A DNA stretch of 64,000 bases from an uncultured Prevotella sp. (GTDB taxonomy: Bacteria > Bacteroidota > Bacteroidia > Bacteroidales > Bacteroidaceae), in contig CAAGPV010000012.1 in NCBI GenBank assembly GCA_900771975.1, forward strand, positions 62,001 through 126,000. The letters run 5' to 3'. Made by a program: the position numbers and the translations under genes. Position 1 is the stretch's first letter. The number at the start of each line of letters is the position of its first letter. Shown here one piece after another: positions 17,752 to 26,403 of the stretch. A model generated the notes under the pieces. That model was not told the DNA's origin. It saw nothing but the letters and a program-made list of their open reading frames with translations, and did no database searches.

Positions 17752-18357
17752 TTAAAGAACGTCTATCAATTCCACATCGAAGACTAACGCTGCGTAAGGA
17801 GGAATAGATGCACCCGCTCCGCGTTCACCGTAAGCGAGGTTGTATGGTATAAAGAAACGGTACTTAGCACCTTCCTGCATCAGCTGAAGGCCTTCCGTCC
17901 AACCAGCTATTACCTGATTTAAAGGGAACACAGCAGGTTCGCCACGCTTATAACTGCTATCGAAAACCGTACCGTTGATGAGCGTTCCTTCGTAGTGGCA
18001 ACGCACTTTGTCGGTTGCTTTCGGCTTCTTGCCATCACCTTCTTTCAAAACCTGATACTGCAAACCCGAAGGGAGGGTGACCACATTCTCTTTCTTGCCA
18101 TTGGCAGCAAGGAAGTCTTCACCTTCTTTACGTGCTGCCTTACCTTTCTCTATAGCAGCTGCACGTTGTTTTTCTTCTTGCTCTTGAAAGAATTTCTGTA
18201 CGATTTGTTGTGCCTCTTGGTCGTCTACCTGTAAGGGCTTACCTGTTATCACGTCCTTTATGGCTTGTGCAAAATCGTCTATATTCAAATCCTTTGCACC
18301 CATCTGAGCCAATTGGCTTCCGATGCCAATACCCAAGGCATAACTTAATTTGTCCAT
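17752..18357 (-). CDS. FKBP-type peptidyl-prolyl isomerase, without signal peptide
   Basis: A 201-residue FklB/Mip-like protein with no export signal, so presumably cytoplasmic. Residues 1-90 are a helical N-terminal domain that opens MDKLSYALGIGIGSQL, the same start motif as the mature parts of its two neighbours. Residues ~95-201 are the FKBP domain (CHYEGTLINGTVFDSSYKRG, AYGERGAGASIPPYAALVF). First gene of a three-FKBP operon, so the set covers the cytoplasm, the membrane-anchored lipoprotein and the periplasm. Confidence 0.9.
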   Translation of the reverse strand: MDKLSYALGIGIGSQLAQMGAKDLNIDDFAQAIKDVITGKPLQVDDQEAQQIVQKFFQEQEEKQRAAAIEKGKAARKEGEDFLAANGKKENVVTLPSGLQYQVLKEGDGKKPKATDKVRCHYEGTLINGTVFDSSYKRGEPAVFPLNQVIAGWTEGLQLMQEGAKYRFFIPYNLAYGERGAGASIPPYAALVFDVELIDVL

Positions 18358-18403
18358 TTCTGATAAATAATATTTTAGTTTCTTACCTTATTTAATTTAG
18401 TTG

Positions 18404-18411
18404 CAAAGGTA
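18404..18411 (-). promoter_or_regulatory. -7 box upstream of the FKBP operon
   Basis: Minus-strand TACCTTTG matches the -7 consensus exactly, 47 bases before ATG 18357. The -33 region is only TTTA-like, so the -33 assignment is weak. Confidence 0.5.
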
Positions 18412-18580
18412 CTATTTTTCTATTATTACTAAACTATTATTCTTGGAAAATTATTATTTTTGTAAATTGTTAATATTTTGCGAAACCTGAACATCAAGAC
18501 AACGATTACCACAGGTTTACAGTATGGCAAAGCTATAAAAGTGGTTTTCTACATTGCCAGCAAAACAGAAAGGAACAAAA

Positions 18581-19285
18581 ATGAAGAAATTAGTGTTTTT
18601 AACGGGAGCAGGAATGTCTGTAGAAAGTGGGTTTAAGACTTTTAGAGGCAACGACGGATTATGGGAGAACTATCCAGTGGAGCAAGTAGCTTCTCATGAA
18701 GGATGGCTACAAGACCCCACATTGGTAACCAACTTCTACAATATGCTTCGCAAGAAACTATGGGAAGCCCAACCCAACGAGGGGCACAAACTCATCCATG
18801 CATTGGAAAAGCAGTTTGACGTAAGCGTCATTACACAGAATGTGGATAACTTGCATGAACGTGCTGGTTCGACACAAGTAGTACATCTACATGGAGAATT
18901 GGCAAAGGTCTGCTCAAGCAATGAGCCTTACGACAACCGTTACATTCAGGAACTCACCCCTGAAAACAGCGATATCAAACCCGGAACGAAAGCAGGAGAC
19001 GGAAGCCTATTAAGACCCTTTATAGTGTTTTTCGGAGAAAGTGTGCCGATGATGGAGCCCGCCATCCGTCTTACACAAGAGGCAGACCTCTTTGTGGTGA
19101 TTGGAACAAGTCTTAACGTTTATCCTGCTGCCGGGCTACTGGCATACACTCAACCACAAACTCCAATCTATCTGATAGATCCTAATGCTGTTAGCATTGG
19201 CGACTATCGGGAAATACACTACATCCGAAAGGGAGCAAGTATGGGTATGAAAGACCTCTGCGATATTCTATTGAAAGAGAAGTAA
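18581..19285 (+). CDS. Sirtuin (NAD-dependent protein deacylase), zinc-cysteine-less form
   Basis: A 234-residue cytoplasmic sirtuin that removes acyl groups from lysines using NAD+. It has GAGMSVESGFKTFRG near residue 10, TQNVDNLHERAG near 88 and the catalytic His in VVHLHGEL. The small-domain stretch that normally has four zinc-binding Cys has just one Cys (KVCSSNEPYD) before LLRPFIVFFGESVP, so no zinc site is visible. C-terminal GTSLNVYPAAGL and IDPNAVS complete the Rossmann fold. ATG 18581 is preceded by AAAGGA-like purines; an in-frame TTG at 18554 is less likely. Single gene, divergent from the FKBP operon. Confidence 0.9.
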   Translation: MKKLVFLTGAGMSVESGFKTFRGNDGLWENYPVEQVASHEGWLQDPTLVTNFYNMLRKKLWEAQPNEGHKLIHALEKQFDVSVITQNVDNLHERAGSTQVVHLHGELAKVCSSNEPYDNRYIQELTPENSDIKPGTKAGDGSLLRPFIVFFGESVPMMEPAIRLTQEADLFVVIGTSLNVYPAAGLLAYTQPQTPIYLIDPNAVSIGDYREIHYIRKGASMGMKDLCDILLKEK

Positions 19286-19319
19286 ACAGGAGCTAAACTT
19301 GTTTCGACAACAAAAACAA

Positions 19320-19353
19320 AGAGCGGAGAATGCCTTTTTGGCTTCCCCGCTCT
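19320..19353. terminator. Bidirectional terminator between sirtuin and coiled-coil lipoprotein genes
   Basis: AGAGCGG (19320-19326) pairs with CCGCTCT (19347-19353), with further partial pairing inside and A- and T-rich flanks on the two sides. It lies between convergent genes. Confidence 0.65.
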
Positions 19354-19376
19354 CTTATTTATAAAGAAACAACTGA

Positions 19377-20273
19377 TTACTTATACATGATCACCAAATA
19401 ATGGGAGGTGCTCCAGAATTGTTTAGGATTGGTAATGACAAGGGATGATGTGCCGTTAGACTCGCTTATGGAATAAGACGAAGCGGGATGTTGGGTCATC
19501 AACTTTGCCTCTTTCCCTGGGATGGAGAAATGGGTTGTAGCTTTTGTGTTTATTTTTTGGAACAAACTGTTGTTTACCTGGCTCATATCAAGACGTTTCT
19601 TAGAGAACAAACCGCCCTTCAAAAGACCCAAGTTGGACAATTCCTTTTTCTTTCCCATCTTGACGTAACCTACGCTCAGCGACTCTATTTCCTTATTGGC
19701 CTCGGCGATGCGCTCGTCTTTCTTCTGGTTTTCCTGATTTAAATCACCAACTTGCGTATTGAGCGTAGACACATGCTGGTTGAGTTCCCCCACATGGTTG
19801 TTGAGCGAATTGACCTCGTTGTTAAGATTAGCGATGTCTACATTCTTCTGATTGAGCTCGTTTTGCAGCTTGGCTATAAGCGCATCCTTCTCTGTCAACT
19901 CGGCTTTCAACGACTCTATGATGGCACGCAACTTATTGGAACGAGCATCATTTTTCTGAGCTAACTGATTTTCAAGTTGTTCGATACGGGCGCGTTGTTC
20001 GTCTACGGTAAACTTAAACATCTTTAAGTTCTCCTTAATCTGTTCTTTGTTGGATAAAGGCATACCGTCACGGCCGACAAACAAGCTTTTCTCCAACCCG
20101 TTGATACTGTCCATACTGATGGAAACTATGTCAAGAAACGCGTTCAAGTTCTGATTCTCTGCCTTTAAAGAGTCTTCTACCGTAATGCCGTTGTCTTGAC
20201 TCTTATTATCATTCCCACATGCAGCAAAGAGCATTGCTGATAATAAAAGGATTCCCAAAAATACATTTTTCAT
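19377..20273 (-). CDS. Coiled-coil lipoprotein
   Basis: A 298-residue predicted lipoprotein (lipobox ending LLFAAC near residue 19; exact sequence MLFAACGND). Residues ~75-205 form a long coiled coil, with repeated LN/LE heptads such as IANLNNEVNSLNNHVGELN. A compact C-terminal domain (~210-298) ends in a hydrophobic strand (SHYLVIMYK). No enzyme motif. It is the last gene on the strand after the kinase, with a 68-base gap and no promoter seen, so it may belong to the kinase/caspase operon. Similar coiled-coil lipoproteins are common in Bacteroides, and their function is unknown. Confidence 0.75.
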   Translation of the reverse strand: MKNVFLGILLLSAMLFAACGNDNKSQDNGITVEDSLKAENQNLNAFLDIVSISMDSINGLEKSLFVGRDGMPLSNKEQIKENLKMFKFTVDEQRARIEQLENQLAQKNDARSNKLRAIIESLKAELTEKDALIAKLQNELNQKNVDIANLNNEVNSLNNHVGELNQHVSTLNTQVGDLNQENQKKDERIAEANKEIESLSVGYVKMGKKKELSNLGLLKGGLFSKKRLDMSQVNNSLFQKINTKATTHFSIPGKEAKLMTQHPASSYSISESNGTSSLVITNPKQFWSTSHYLVIMYK

Positions 20274-20341
20274 ATTCTTCAGTTTTTAAAGTTTCAACTA
20301 ATCTGACGATTTTTATGGCGCTCCTGTCTTCCCAAAGCAAG

Positions 20342-21964
20342 CTATTCGCCATATTCAACCTTACTTATCACATTGTCTTTCTTGTCATACCAAATGCCTT
20401 TCCATGGCTTGTCGTTCTTAAACTGGCCACGAAAATATTCACCGTTTTCCGACACATAATAGGTTCCAGAGTCAAGTTTGTTCTCTTTAAAGCTGCCCCG
20501 ATAGATGTCGCCATTCTTATAATGCAAGATAGCTTTGTCGGATTCGCGCAATCCGTTGACAAATCCTCCTTTATAATAATCTCGTCCGTCTGGGTCGTTT
20601 ATATACTTCAGCGTGCCATTTCCTACTGGTTGTCCTTTTACGACCTCACCATTAAAAGTGCTGATGGGCTGGCCTTTGGAATCATAGATGGTCGTGACTG
20701 ATGTTGTATCGGTAGTTGCTTTAGAGGCATCTTCGGTCTTTCCCAAACCCTTAAAACGGGGAAAAAACAACAAAAAAGCAGCAATAAAGCCCACTACAAC
20801 AGCCAACCCAATAAACAACAATCCTTTCTTGGACTTCCCATTGTTGGGATCTTCTGCTACATAAGGCGGTTGGGGTTGGGCGCTGACGGGTTGCTCTGCG
20901 GGTGCGTGATGATTGTAGGCTTCCGATGGGCCATTAGACTGATTTCCATTTGCCATTGATAAGGAACCGGCTGAGGATGAAACATTGTCGAGTTCTTCAT
21001 AATGGGTCTTTTCACCCTGCTCTTCTTCTGGTGCAACATCGCTTTTGTTGGCAAAAGGATTGTGGACATTTTGCAGCAAGAACAACAACTCAGACATTGT
21101 GGGACGTTCTTTCACGCCCAAAGACATCGCCTTACGAACGATATTCCAAAGCTCGTTGGACACATTGTCTGGCTTGGGAGTGAAGTTGTTTGTTCCTACC
21201 CACACCATCGGTTCTGGGGGAACAACTCCCGTAAGCATATTGTAAAGAGTGGCTCCCAAACTGTATACGTCTATCTTTGGAGAGAACTCTTTCACAGAAG
21301 AATATTGCTCTAACGGAGCAAAACCTTTGGTCAAACCAGGAGGAGTTGTACTTGTTTCCTGACCGGTATTATCATAGTTTTTAGCAATTCCGAAGTCTAT
21401 TAGCATCGCATGGTCGCTACCAGAAAGCATAATATTGCCTGGTTTGAGGTCGTAATGGCACATCGCTTTCTGGTGCATATAGTCCAATGCCGATGCTATC
21501 TCGGTGGCGTAGCGCAAAGCCCGGTCTGGGCTAAAGGCTCCATGAAGGTCAATCTCTTCCCGGATAGAGCCTCCTGAAATGTATTGCATGACATAATAGA
21601 CCGTTCCATTTTCCTCAAACGTACTGGACACATGAACGATATTTGGATGATTGAGCTGGGCTATACGAGTTGCTTCACGACTAAATGCCTCCTTAAACTT
21701 GCTTACCTTCGCTTCGTTGTTGTGATTGATAATGCTTACGTGGCTGGTCGTTTCGTTGCGTTGGCATTCCAAGCTAAGAAAGAATTCCTTAATAGCAACG
21801 TTAGCATTGGTATAGAAAGAACCTAATTCGCCACCCATCTCTGTTTGAACTTCTGCCAAATAGGTGATGGCTGTCGTCCCTTGACCAAGCGGACGAACGA
21901 TGGTGTATTTCCCGTTAAAAAGTCGTGTCCCCCGAAGAAGGGCCCCTTTTATCATTTTTTCCAT
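20342..21964 (-). CDS. Membrane Ser/Thr protein kinase with MORN-repeat C-terminus
   Basis: A 540-residue eukaryotic-like kinase. Kinase domain ~18-305: glycine loop LGQGTTAITYLAE (25-37), ATP-binding Lys59 in VAIKEF, catalytic HYDLKPGN (170-177, Tyr in place of the usual Arg of HRD), IDFGIAK (189-195) and GFAPLEQY in place of the APE motif. A Pro/Gln/Asn-rich linker (310-380) leads to one membrane segment (381-401). Residues ~440-535 are MORN-type repeats (KGGFVNGL, YRGSFKENKL, FRGQFKNDK), which would lie in the periplasm. Probable partner of the PP2C phosphatase encoded 44 bases upstream. Confidence 0.9.
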   Translation of the reverse strand: MEKMIKGALLRGTRLFNGKYTIVRPLGQGTTAITYLAEVQTEMGGELGSFYTNANVAIKEFFLSLECQRNETTSHVSIINHNNEAKVSKFKEAFSREATRIAQLNHPNIVHVSSTFEENGTVYYVMQYISGGSIREEIDLHGAFSPDRALRYATEIASALDYMHQKAMCHYDLKPGNIMLSGSDHAMLIDFGIAKNYDNTGQETSTTPPGLTKGFAPLEQYSSVKEFSPKIDVYSLGATLYNMLTGVVPPEPMVWVGTNNFTPKPDNVSNELWNIVRKAMSLGVKERPTMSELLFLLQNVHNPFANKSDVAPEEEQGEKTHYEELDNVSSSAGSLSMANGNQSNGPSEAYNHHAPAEQPVSAQPQPPYVAEDPNNGKSKKGLLFIGLAVVVGFIAAFLLFFPRFKGLGKTEDASKATTDTTSVTTIYDSKGQPISTFNGEVVKGQPVGNGTLKYINDPDGRDYYKGGFVNGLRESDKAILHYKNGDIYRGSFKENKLDSGTYYVSENGEYFRGQFKNDKPWKGIWYDKKDNVISKVEYGE

Positions 21965-22008
21965 GTACTTTAATTTATATTGTCAAGAGAAACATCTTTA
22001 TTCCTTAA

Positions 22009-23487
22009 TTAGTTTTTAGAAGAAGATGCCTTATCTTCCCCTCTCCTATTATTCGTTTCAGACGTTGACCGGGTCGATTCCGTTTCAGAATTCTTACCAT
22101 TTTTTACTACTTGGTTAACTATCTGCTTGTTGAAATTATTAGGAGTTGAAGTTGTTTTTGAGATAGGAGATGTTTTTTTACCTGTAGATTGGGAAGGTGT
22201 TGCAGGAGCTACCTTTGAAGGTTTTGGTAGCTGAGGAAGTTTTGTAACTTTCTTTGATGGAGTAGCAACTGGTGTATTATCATTCTTAGAACCACTATAG
22301 GTATTTTGCTCGGAGGTGGCTTTGGGCTCTGCTTTATAATCGAGATCTATCTGCTCAGTGGATTGAGCTGGTATAGAAATGGCTTTGGGCTTTTCCTGTT
22401 TCTTGTTGGATATGAGCAAAAAGGTTATTACAAAAATAAGAAGGACCACCACTCCGATAACAAGGCCTAACAGTTTTCCGTTTTTAGTACCTTTCTTGGA
22501 AGTCATTGCATGGGCTTCATTATAGACCTGCTGTACAGGTATGCCTTGAGAAGTGGGAACTTCTGAAGGATCAGAAGGTGTCAACTCATAGTCTTCCAAC
22601 AAAGAAGAGTTGTCAGGTTGGTGAAGATCTCCTGCAGGATAATCACCTTTTTCAGCACGAAGAACAAGATTCTTGGCATAAGCATCTGCCTCGTCATCAG
22701 GTTGGTCTTCGTCAATGAGTTCGCTCATCACGCCCATCACATGAATGAGATAGGCAGAATGGTTGTCTTGGTTGTTCTCTGTAGAAGCTATAAGACAAGC
22801 CCGTTTTTGCTCATCGGTCAGTTGCTTGTTAGCTAAAACATTAACTAACTCCTGATCTGACATCTGTTCAAGCATACCGTCTGAGCAGAGAAAAAACCAA
22901 TCGTCCGGCTTAACGTCCTTGATATGAACAATTTCCGGCATGATACGAGATTCGGCATGAGGGGTGACGGCCTTTAAAATGACATTTTTCCCTTCGGCAG
23001 AAGAGAGCTCTTCCAATGAAAGTTCTCCCATTTCAAAACGCATGTTTACCAACGAATGATCTCGCGAGCGATAAATAATTTCATTGGTTTTAGGCCGGAT
23101 ATGGTAGTAACGGCTATCTCCGATGTGAGCAACCATCACTCCACCTGCATGAAAATAGACAAAGACCAGAGTAGTTCCCATTTTACGACTGTCTTGACCT
23201 GCATCTTTGGCATCAAGTTCATCATAGACCGCTTGCATGGCTCCAACAAGCTGTTCATCCGTAAACGGCTGACCTGGTTGCGCCATTGAAAGCACCTGAT
23301 TGCTAAGTGCTTGGCAAACCGTTTGGCTTGCAACCTCACCTTTAGCATGTCCGCCCATGCCGTCACACAGAATGAAAAGCCTGTCTTGTGTTGTGGCTTT
23401 ATCTAAAGCGGGATAGATACTGTCTTCCTGATTGTCCCTATGGCCTTGCTCATAGATGGCTAAGGGGAGGTTAATCTCGTATTTCAT
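22009..23487 (-). CDS. Membrane PP2C-family protein phosphatase
   Basis: A 492-residue protein. Residues 1-250 are a PP2C domain with metal-binding Asp in CDGMGGHAKGE (41-51), GDSRYY (123-128), CSDGM (201-205) and DNHS (241-244). A linker leads to one membrane segment (338-360). The last ~130 residues are low-complexity Ser/Thr/Lys/Asn-rich, an obvious candidate region for phosphorylation or surface contact. It removes phosphate from Ser/Thr and would oppose the kinase encoded next. 17 bases separate it from the FHA gene upstream. Confidence 0.92.
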   Translation of the reverse strand: MKYEINLPLAIYEQGHRDNQEDSIYPALDKATTQDRLFILCDGMGGHAKGEVASQTVCQALSNQVLSMAQPGQPFTDEQLVGAMQAVYDELDAKDAGQDSRKMGTTLVFVYFHAGGVMVAHIGDSRYYHIRPKTNEIIYRSRDHSLVNMRFEMGELSLEELSSAEGKNVILKAVTPHAESRIMPEIVHIKDVKPDDWFFLCSDGMLEQMSDQELVNVLANKQLTDEQKRACLIASTENNQDNHSAYLIHVMGVMSELIDEDQPDDEADAYAKNLVLRAEKGDYPAGDLHQPDNSSLLEDYELTPSDPSEVPTSQGIPVQQVYNEAHAMTSKKGTKNGKLLGLVIGVVVLLIFVITFLLISNKKQEKPKAISIPAQSTEQIDLDYKAEPKATSEQNTYSGSKNDNTPVATPSKKVTKLPQLPKPSKVAPATPSQSTGKKTSPISKTTSTPNNFNKQIVNQVVKNGKNSETESTRSTSETNNRRGEDKASSSKN

Positions 23488-23504
23488 GTGGTTTGATTTT
23501 TCGT

Positions 23505-24212
23505 TTATTTAATAAAGGTAAAGGTCACTTCAGTGTGACCAAGACCAATTATCATTCCGGGGAATAAATTAACTGTATTGCCAATTGGAACCGGTTGATT
23601 GTTAAGACGCACTAAATTGCGTTCATTACAACTTTCTATCGTCACTTTCAATTGCCCTGTCAGTTGCTTTTGAACATTTATCACAGCATTCAAACGACTC
23701 ATATAACGGTCGTCAACGGGTAATTGTATTTTTGCAGAAGATGACTCGGCATGACGCCCCACCGTGTTTTGACCTTCTTCCAAGGGATAGTTGCGCCCCG
23801 CAAATACAAGTGTAGGTATTCCCTTCTGAAGATCCTTACCAAGTATGGTGTCGCCTTCTTGCCGCTTTGTCTTGAATTTATTCAGTATTTGTTCTGAGAT
23901 ATGTGACTTTGTGGAGGCAGTAACCGGTTGTTGTGGAGCAACGCTCTTTCCGAAATCTGCTACGGTACGAGCCTTGGGGCGCTGTGGGTTAGCGGGTGAC
24001 GGCGCTACCGGTGTTGTCTGTTGCTCTTGGTAGTTTTCTATCACTCTGGCTATAGCTCCCAACTGGATGGGACGATTTTTTCTGACCAAGTCAAAGAAAT
24101 TATGGCAAAACGGGCAACACAACTTCATTGCCTGTTGGGTGGCATCAACGTATATGGCAAATGTATTGTTACATTTTGGGCATTTAATGTATTTCGCTTG
24201 CGATGGGTTCAT
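23505..24212 (-). CDS. Zinc-ribbon and FHA domain protein
   Basis: A 235-residue soluble protein. An N-terminal zinc ribbon has Cys11, Cys14, Cys33 and Cys36 (CPKC and CPFC pairs). A Pro-rich linker (~70-110) precedes an FHA domain (~137-235), with TVGRHAESSSAKIQL and YMSRLNAVI, the second in place of the classical SxxH motif. FHA domains bind phosphothreonine peptides, so it is a natural reader for the kinase in the same operon. The missing His in the SxxH position is a variation seen in many bacterial FHA domains. Confidence 0.82.
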   Translation of the reverse strand: MNPSQAKYIKCPKCNNTFAIYVDATQQAMKLCCPFCHNFFDLVRKNRPIQLGAIARVIENYQEQQTTPVAPSPANPQRPKARTVADFGKSVAPQQPVTASTKSHISEQILNKFKTKRQEGDTILGKDLQKGIPTLVFAGRNYPLEEGQNTVGRHAESSSAKIQLPVDDRYMSRLNAVINVQKQLTGQLKVTIESCNERNLVRLNNQPVPIGNTVNLFPGMIIGLGHTEVTFTFIK

Positions 24213-24253
24213 AGTTTATTTGTTAGATTTATTAATTGCTATGACATCTGTTT

Positions 24254-25021
24254 TCATTTCCAAGTCATTACGGGAACATCATCAGAAAACTTTCCCCACA
24301 TTACTGGATGCTGTTTCCCTTCAGAACGTTCTATCACCTTTTTGCTAACGTAATCGTAGAGTTCTTTGGCAGTAATGATGCGGTCGCGGTTGACATCTGC
24401 CGAGCCTCGCAGGCCTTGCTGCAAATAGGCGGTAAACAATCCGTTCTTCATTGTGGATATTTCCAAAGCCTGTTCATTGGAACGGGCTGCCAAAAAGAAC
24501 ATCAAACTTTTGTCTTTAAGATAAGAGTGGTCGAAGTTTTGGCGCATTGTTCCCGAAAAACACGCATTGATGAAAGCAAAGCGACGGCTTGCTTTAGATG
24601 CATCAAACTCTTTCCAAAGGCTCTCATAACTTAAATCTCCGTCATAAGTGAAAAGACTTCCGGGACTTCCATGCCCACAATAGAACAAAATGACTGCATC
24701 TGTTGGCCCTGCTTTAGCAAACAACTGGCGCATCGCCTGGACAATGTTTGTGCGGGTAGCCTTCTCATTGGTCAACAATGTGGTTTCCGTATTGCCGTTC
24801 GTCTGAAAAAGCCATTGGATGGTTTTGGCGTCTTTTGCACAGAGATAGACGTCATTTTCGGTGCCAGGATAGTCCTGTATCCCGACACAAACAATGTAGT
24901 TTTTGGCTATTGACGTTTGAGAAAAGCCAAAAAGGAACAGGAAAGACAAAACAAAGAAGACTTGACCCCTAATGCAGGAGCAAGTCTTTTGTAGGTTACT
25001 ATTATACCATCGTATCGTCAT
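24254..25021 (-). CDS. Exported caspase-family (C14) peptidase
   Basis: A 255-residue caspase-like peptidase. A hydrophobic segment (20-39, ending QTSIA) is a probable signal peptide or anchor. The catalytic dyad is visible as His117 (FYCGHGSPG) and Cys154 (INACFSG), and the p20 start motif is YIVCVGIQDYPG (42-53). Near the C-terminus, residues 209-220 (DVNRDRIITAKE) fit an EF-hand loop (Asp, Asn, Asp, Ile, Glu at positions 1, 3, 5, 8, 12). ATG 25021 is used; it overlaps the stop of the upstream gene by 20 bases, so translation is probably coupled. Bacterial caspase homologues (metacaspases/orthocaspases) usually cut after Arg or Lys; specificity here is unknown. Confidence 0.85.
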   Translation of the reverse strand: MTIRWYNSNLQKTCSCIRGQVFFVLSFLFLFGFSQTSIAKNYIVCVGIQDYPGTENDVYLCAKDAKTIQWLFQTNGNTETTLLTNEKATRTNIVQAMRQLFAKAGPTDAVILFYCGHGSPGSLFTYDGDLSYESLWKEFDASKASRRFAFINACFSGTMRQNFDHSYLKDKSLMFFLAARSNEQALEISTMKNGLFTAYLQQGLRGSADVNRDRIITAKELYDYVSKKVIERSEGKQHPVMWGKFSDDVPVMTWK

Positions 25022-26363
25022 GACCACTCATTATATCATCCATACCACAACCAGTGTTGATGTTTTGATCTTCAAACGCTGTCTGATTATAGGCATCAAA
25101 AGTTCCGTCAACGGGTGAATTGGTGCTATCATCAACATTTCCAAGAGCAACTTCATTTTGGGCGTCATCATTCTCTGTAGCTGAAATCTCATTGCTTGCA
25201 TAGGAAGGATGGGACTCTGCATCATCAGAATCGAACGCATGATTGACATAATCGGGTAGTTGCTGAGATGGATCATCAAGTTCCGGGTCTGTAACCCCCG
25301 GATTGTTGACCATCATTGCGCCGCCCACCAAGGATGTGTCGCGTACACAAATATTATAAGAAGAAATGTTTATTGGTTCTTCATCTTCCAAATTGCCGTT
25401 ACCATTTGCATCTACCAAAGCACGGTCATATACTCCATCATGATTTACATCCATAAAAATTGCCTTATGGCCACCCACTGTTCCTTCAGCGAAAATCACT
25501 TTTTGACCTTCAATTTCTTGTTCCTCTTCAGAATTGATGACAATCCCTTCCTGGCCATTAGGGTCAACGACTGGAGTTACTCCACCAGAAATGAGAGATG
25601 CGTCAGCTACTGCAATGTGCTTTCCTGAAATGTCAACACACTCATCATCGGTGACTTCGCCGTCTCCATTTCTGTCTTCTATAGCTACATCATACACTCC
25701 ATCGCGATCTACATCGAGCAATACTACTGGACGTCCGTCGTGGGTTCCATTCGCCATAATGACCTGTTGGCCTTGTACTTCCACCTGTTCCTCGTGGCTA
25801 ATGGTGTATTGGTCATCAGAGATTACACGTTGTGTGTGATGTATATGGGTGGTGTTAACGCGTTCTTCGGTTGTCACTTCGTGTATATCGGTATGTGCCT
25901 GAACGTTGCTGTCATAAGAAGCGTGGAGCTCTTCTTCGGTCATTAATGGCTGAACACGAGCATTATAAGCAGCTTGTTCTTCCTGGCTCATGCTATTCCA
26001 TTCGTCTTCCGTGTATGTACTGTAGACTGCCCCATGCCAACGGAAGGCTGCCCCAGAGCCCAATTGTGCCCTTGCATCTATAAATGCCTCCTCAAACGAT
26101 TTATCATCGCTTTCGGTTACAATCTTCATCGCTTCTTCTGCATGAGTTTTTTCTTGCGCTTCTTGTATCAATTGATGAGCTCCATAAGCAGCACCAGCCC
26201 CGAGAGCACCTCCCGAAAGAATCGCTGCAGCTACCATAGCTGCTCTTTTTTTAAGGTTTGGCGTTTCCTTTGATGACTCATTATACAAAGTAGGATCGTA
26301 CATATTGGGCTTTTGAGGATGCAGAATCTGATCTTCAAAAATGGTGTTTTCTTTAGAGTCCAT
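25002..26363 (-). CDS. Membrane protein with two EF-hand-like repeats
   Basis: A 453-residue acidic protein of unknown function. N-terminal ~40 residues, then one membrane segment (41-63, rich in Ala and Gly). Next comes a conserved block (88-135) with FEEAFIDARAQLG and WHGAVYSTYTEDEWN, seen in many Bacteroidetes proteins. Two tandem 88-residue repeats (~197-345) each carry a Dx[DN]xDG motif (217-222, 305-310) and a full EF-hand loop (230-241 DRNGDGEVTDDE, 318-329 DANGNGNLEDEE). The C-terminal ~95 residues are low-complexity and acidic. It looks like a calcium-binding envelope protein; its overlap with the caspase gene suggests they act together. Confidence 0.75.
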   Translation of the reverse strand: MDSKENTIFEDQILHPQKPNMYDPTLYNESSKETPNLKKRAAMVAAAILSGGALGAGAAYGAHQLIQEAQEKTHAEEAMKIVTESDDKSFEEAFIDARAQLGSGAAFRWHGAVYSTYTEDEWNSMSQEEQAAYNARVQPLMTEEELHASYDSNVQAHTDIHEVTTEERVNTTHIHHTQRVISDDQYTISHEEQVEVQGQQVIMANGTHDGRPVVLLDVDRDGVYDVAIEDRNGDGEVTDDECVDISGKHIAVADASLISGGVTPVVDPNGQEGIVINSEEEQEIEGQKVIFAEGTVGGHKAIFMDVNHDGVYDRALVDANGNGNLEDEEPINISSYNICVRDTSLVGGAMMVNNPGVTDPELDDPSQQLPDYVNHAFDSDDAESHPSYASNEISATENDDAQNEVALGNVDDSTNSPVDGTFDAYNQTAFEDQNINTGCGMDDIMSGHDDTMV

Positions 26364-26403
26364 AGTTTTTACATTATTAGTTAATATTCGTTTTACATTA
26401 TTT

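Noticed and set aside
24254..25021. Caspase as part of a CRISPR-linked (Craspase-type) protease system
   Set aside because: No CRISPR array or Cas7-11-like gene was seen, and the protein has a signal peptide and no TPR domain.
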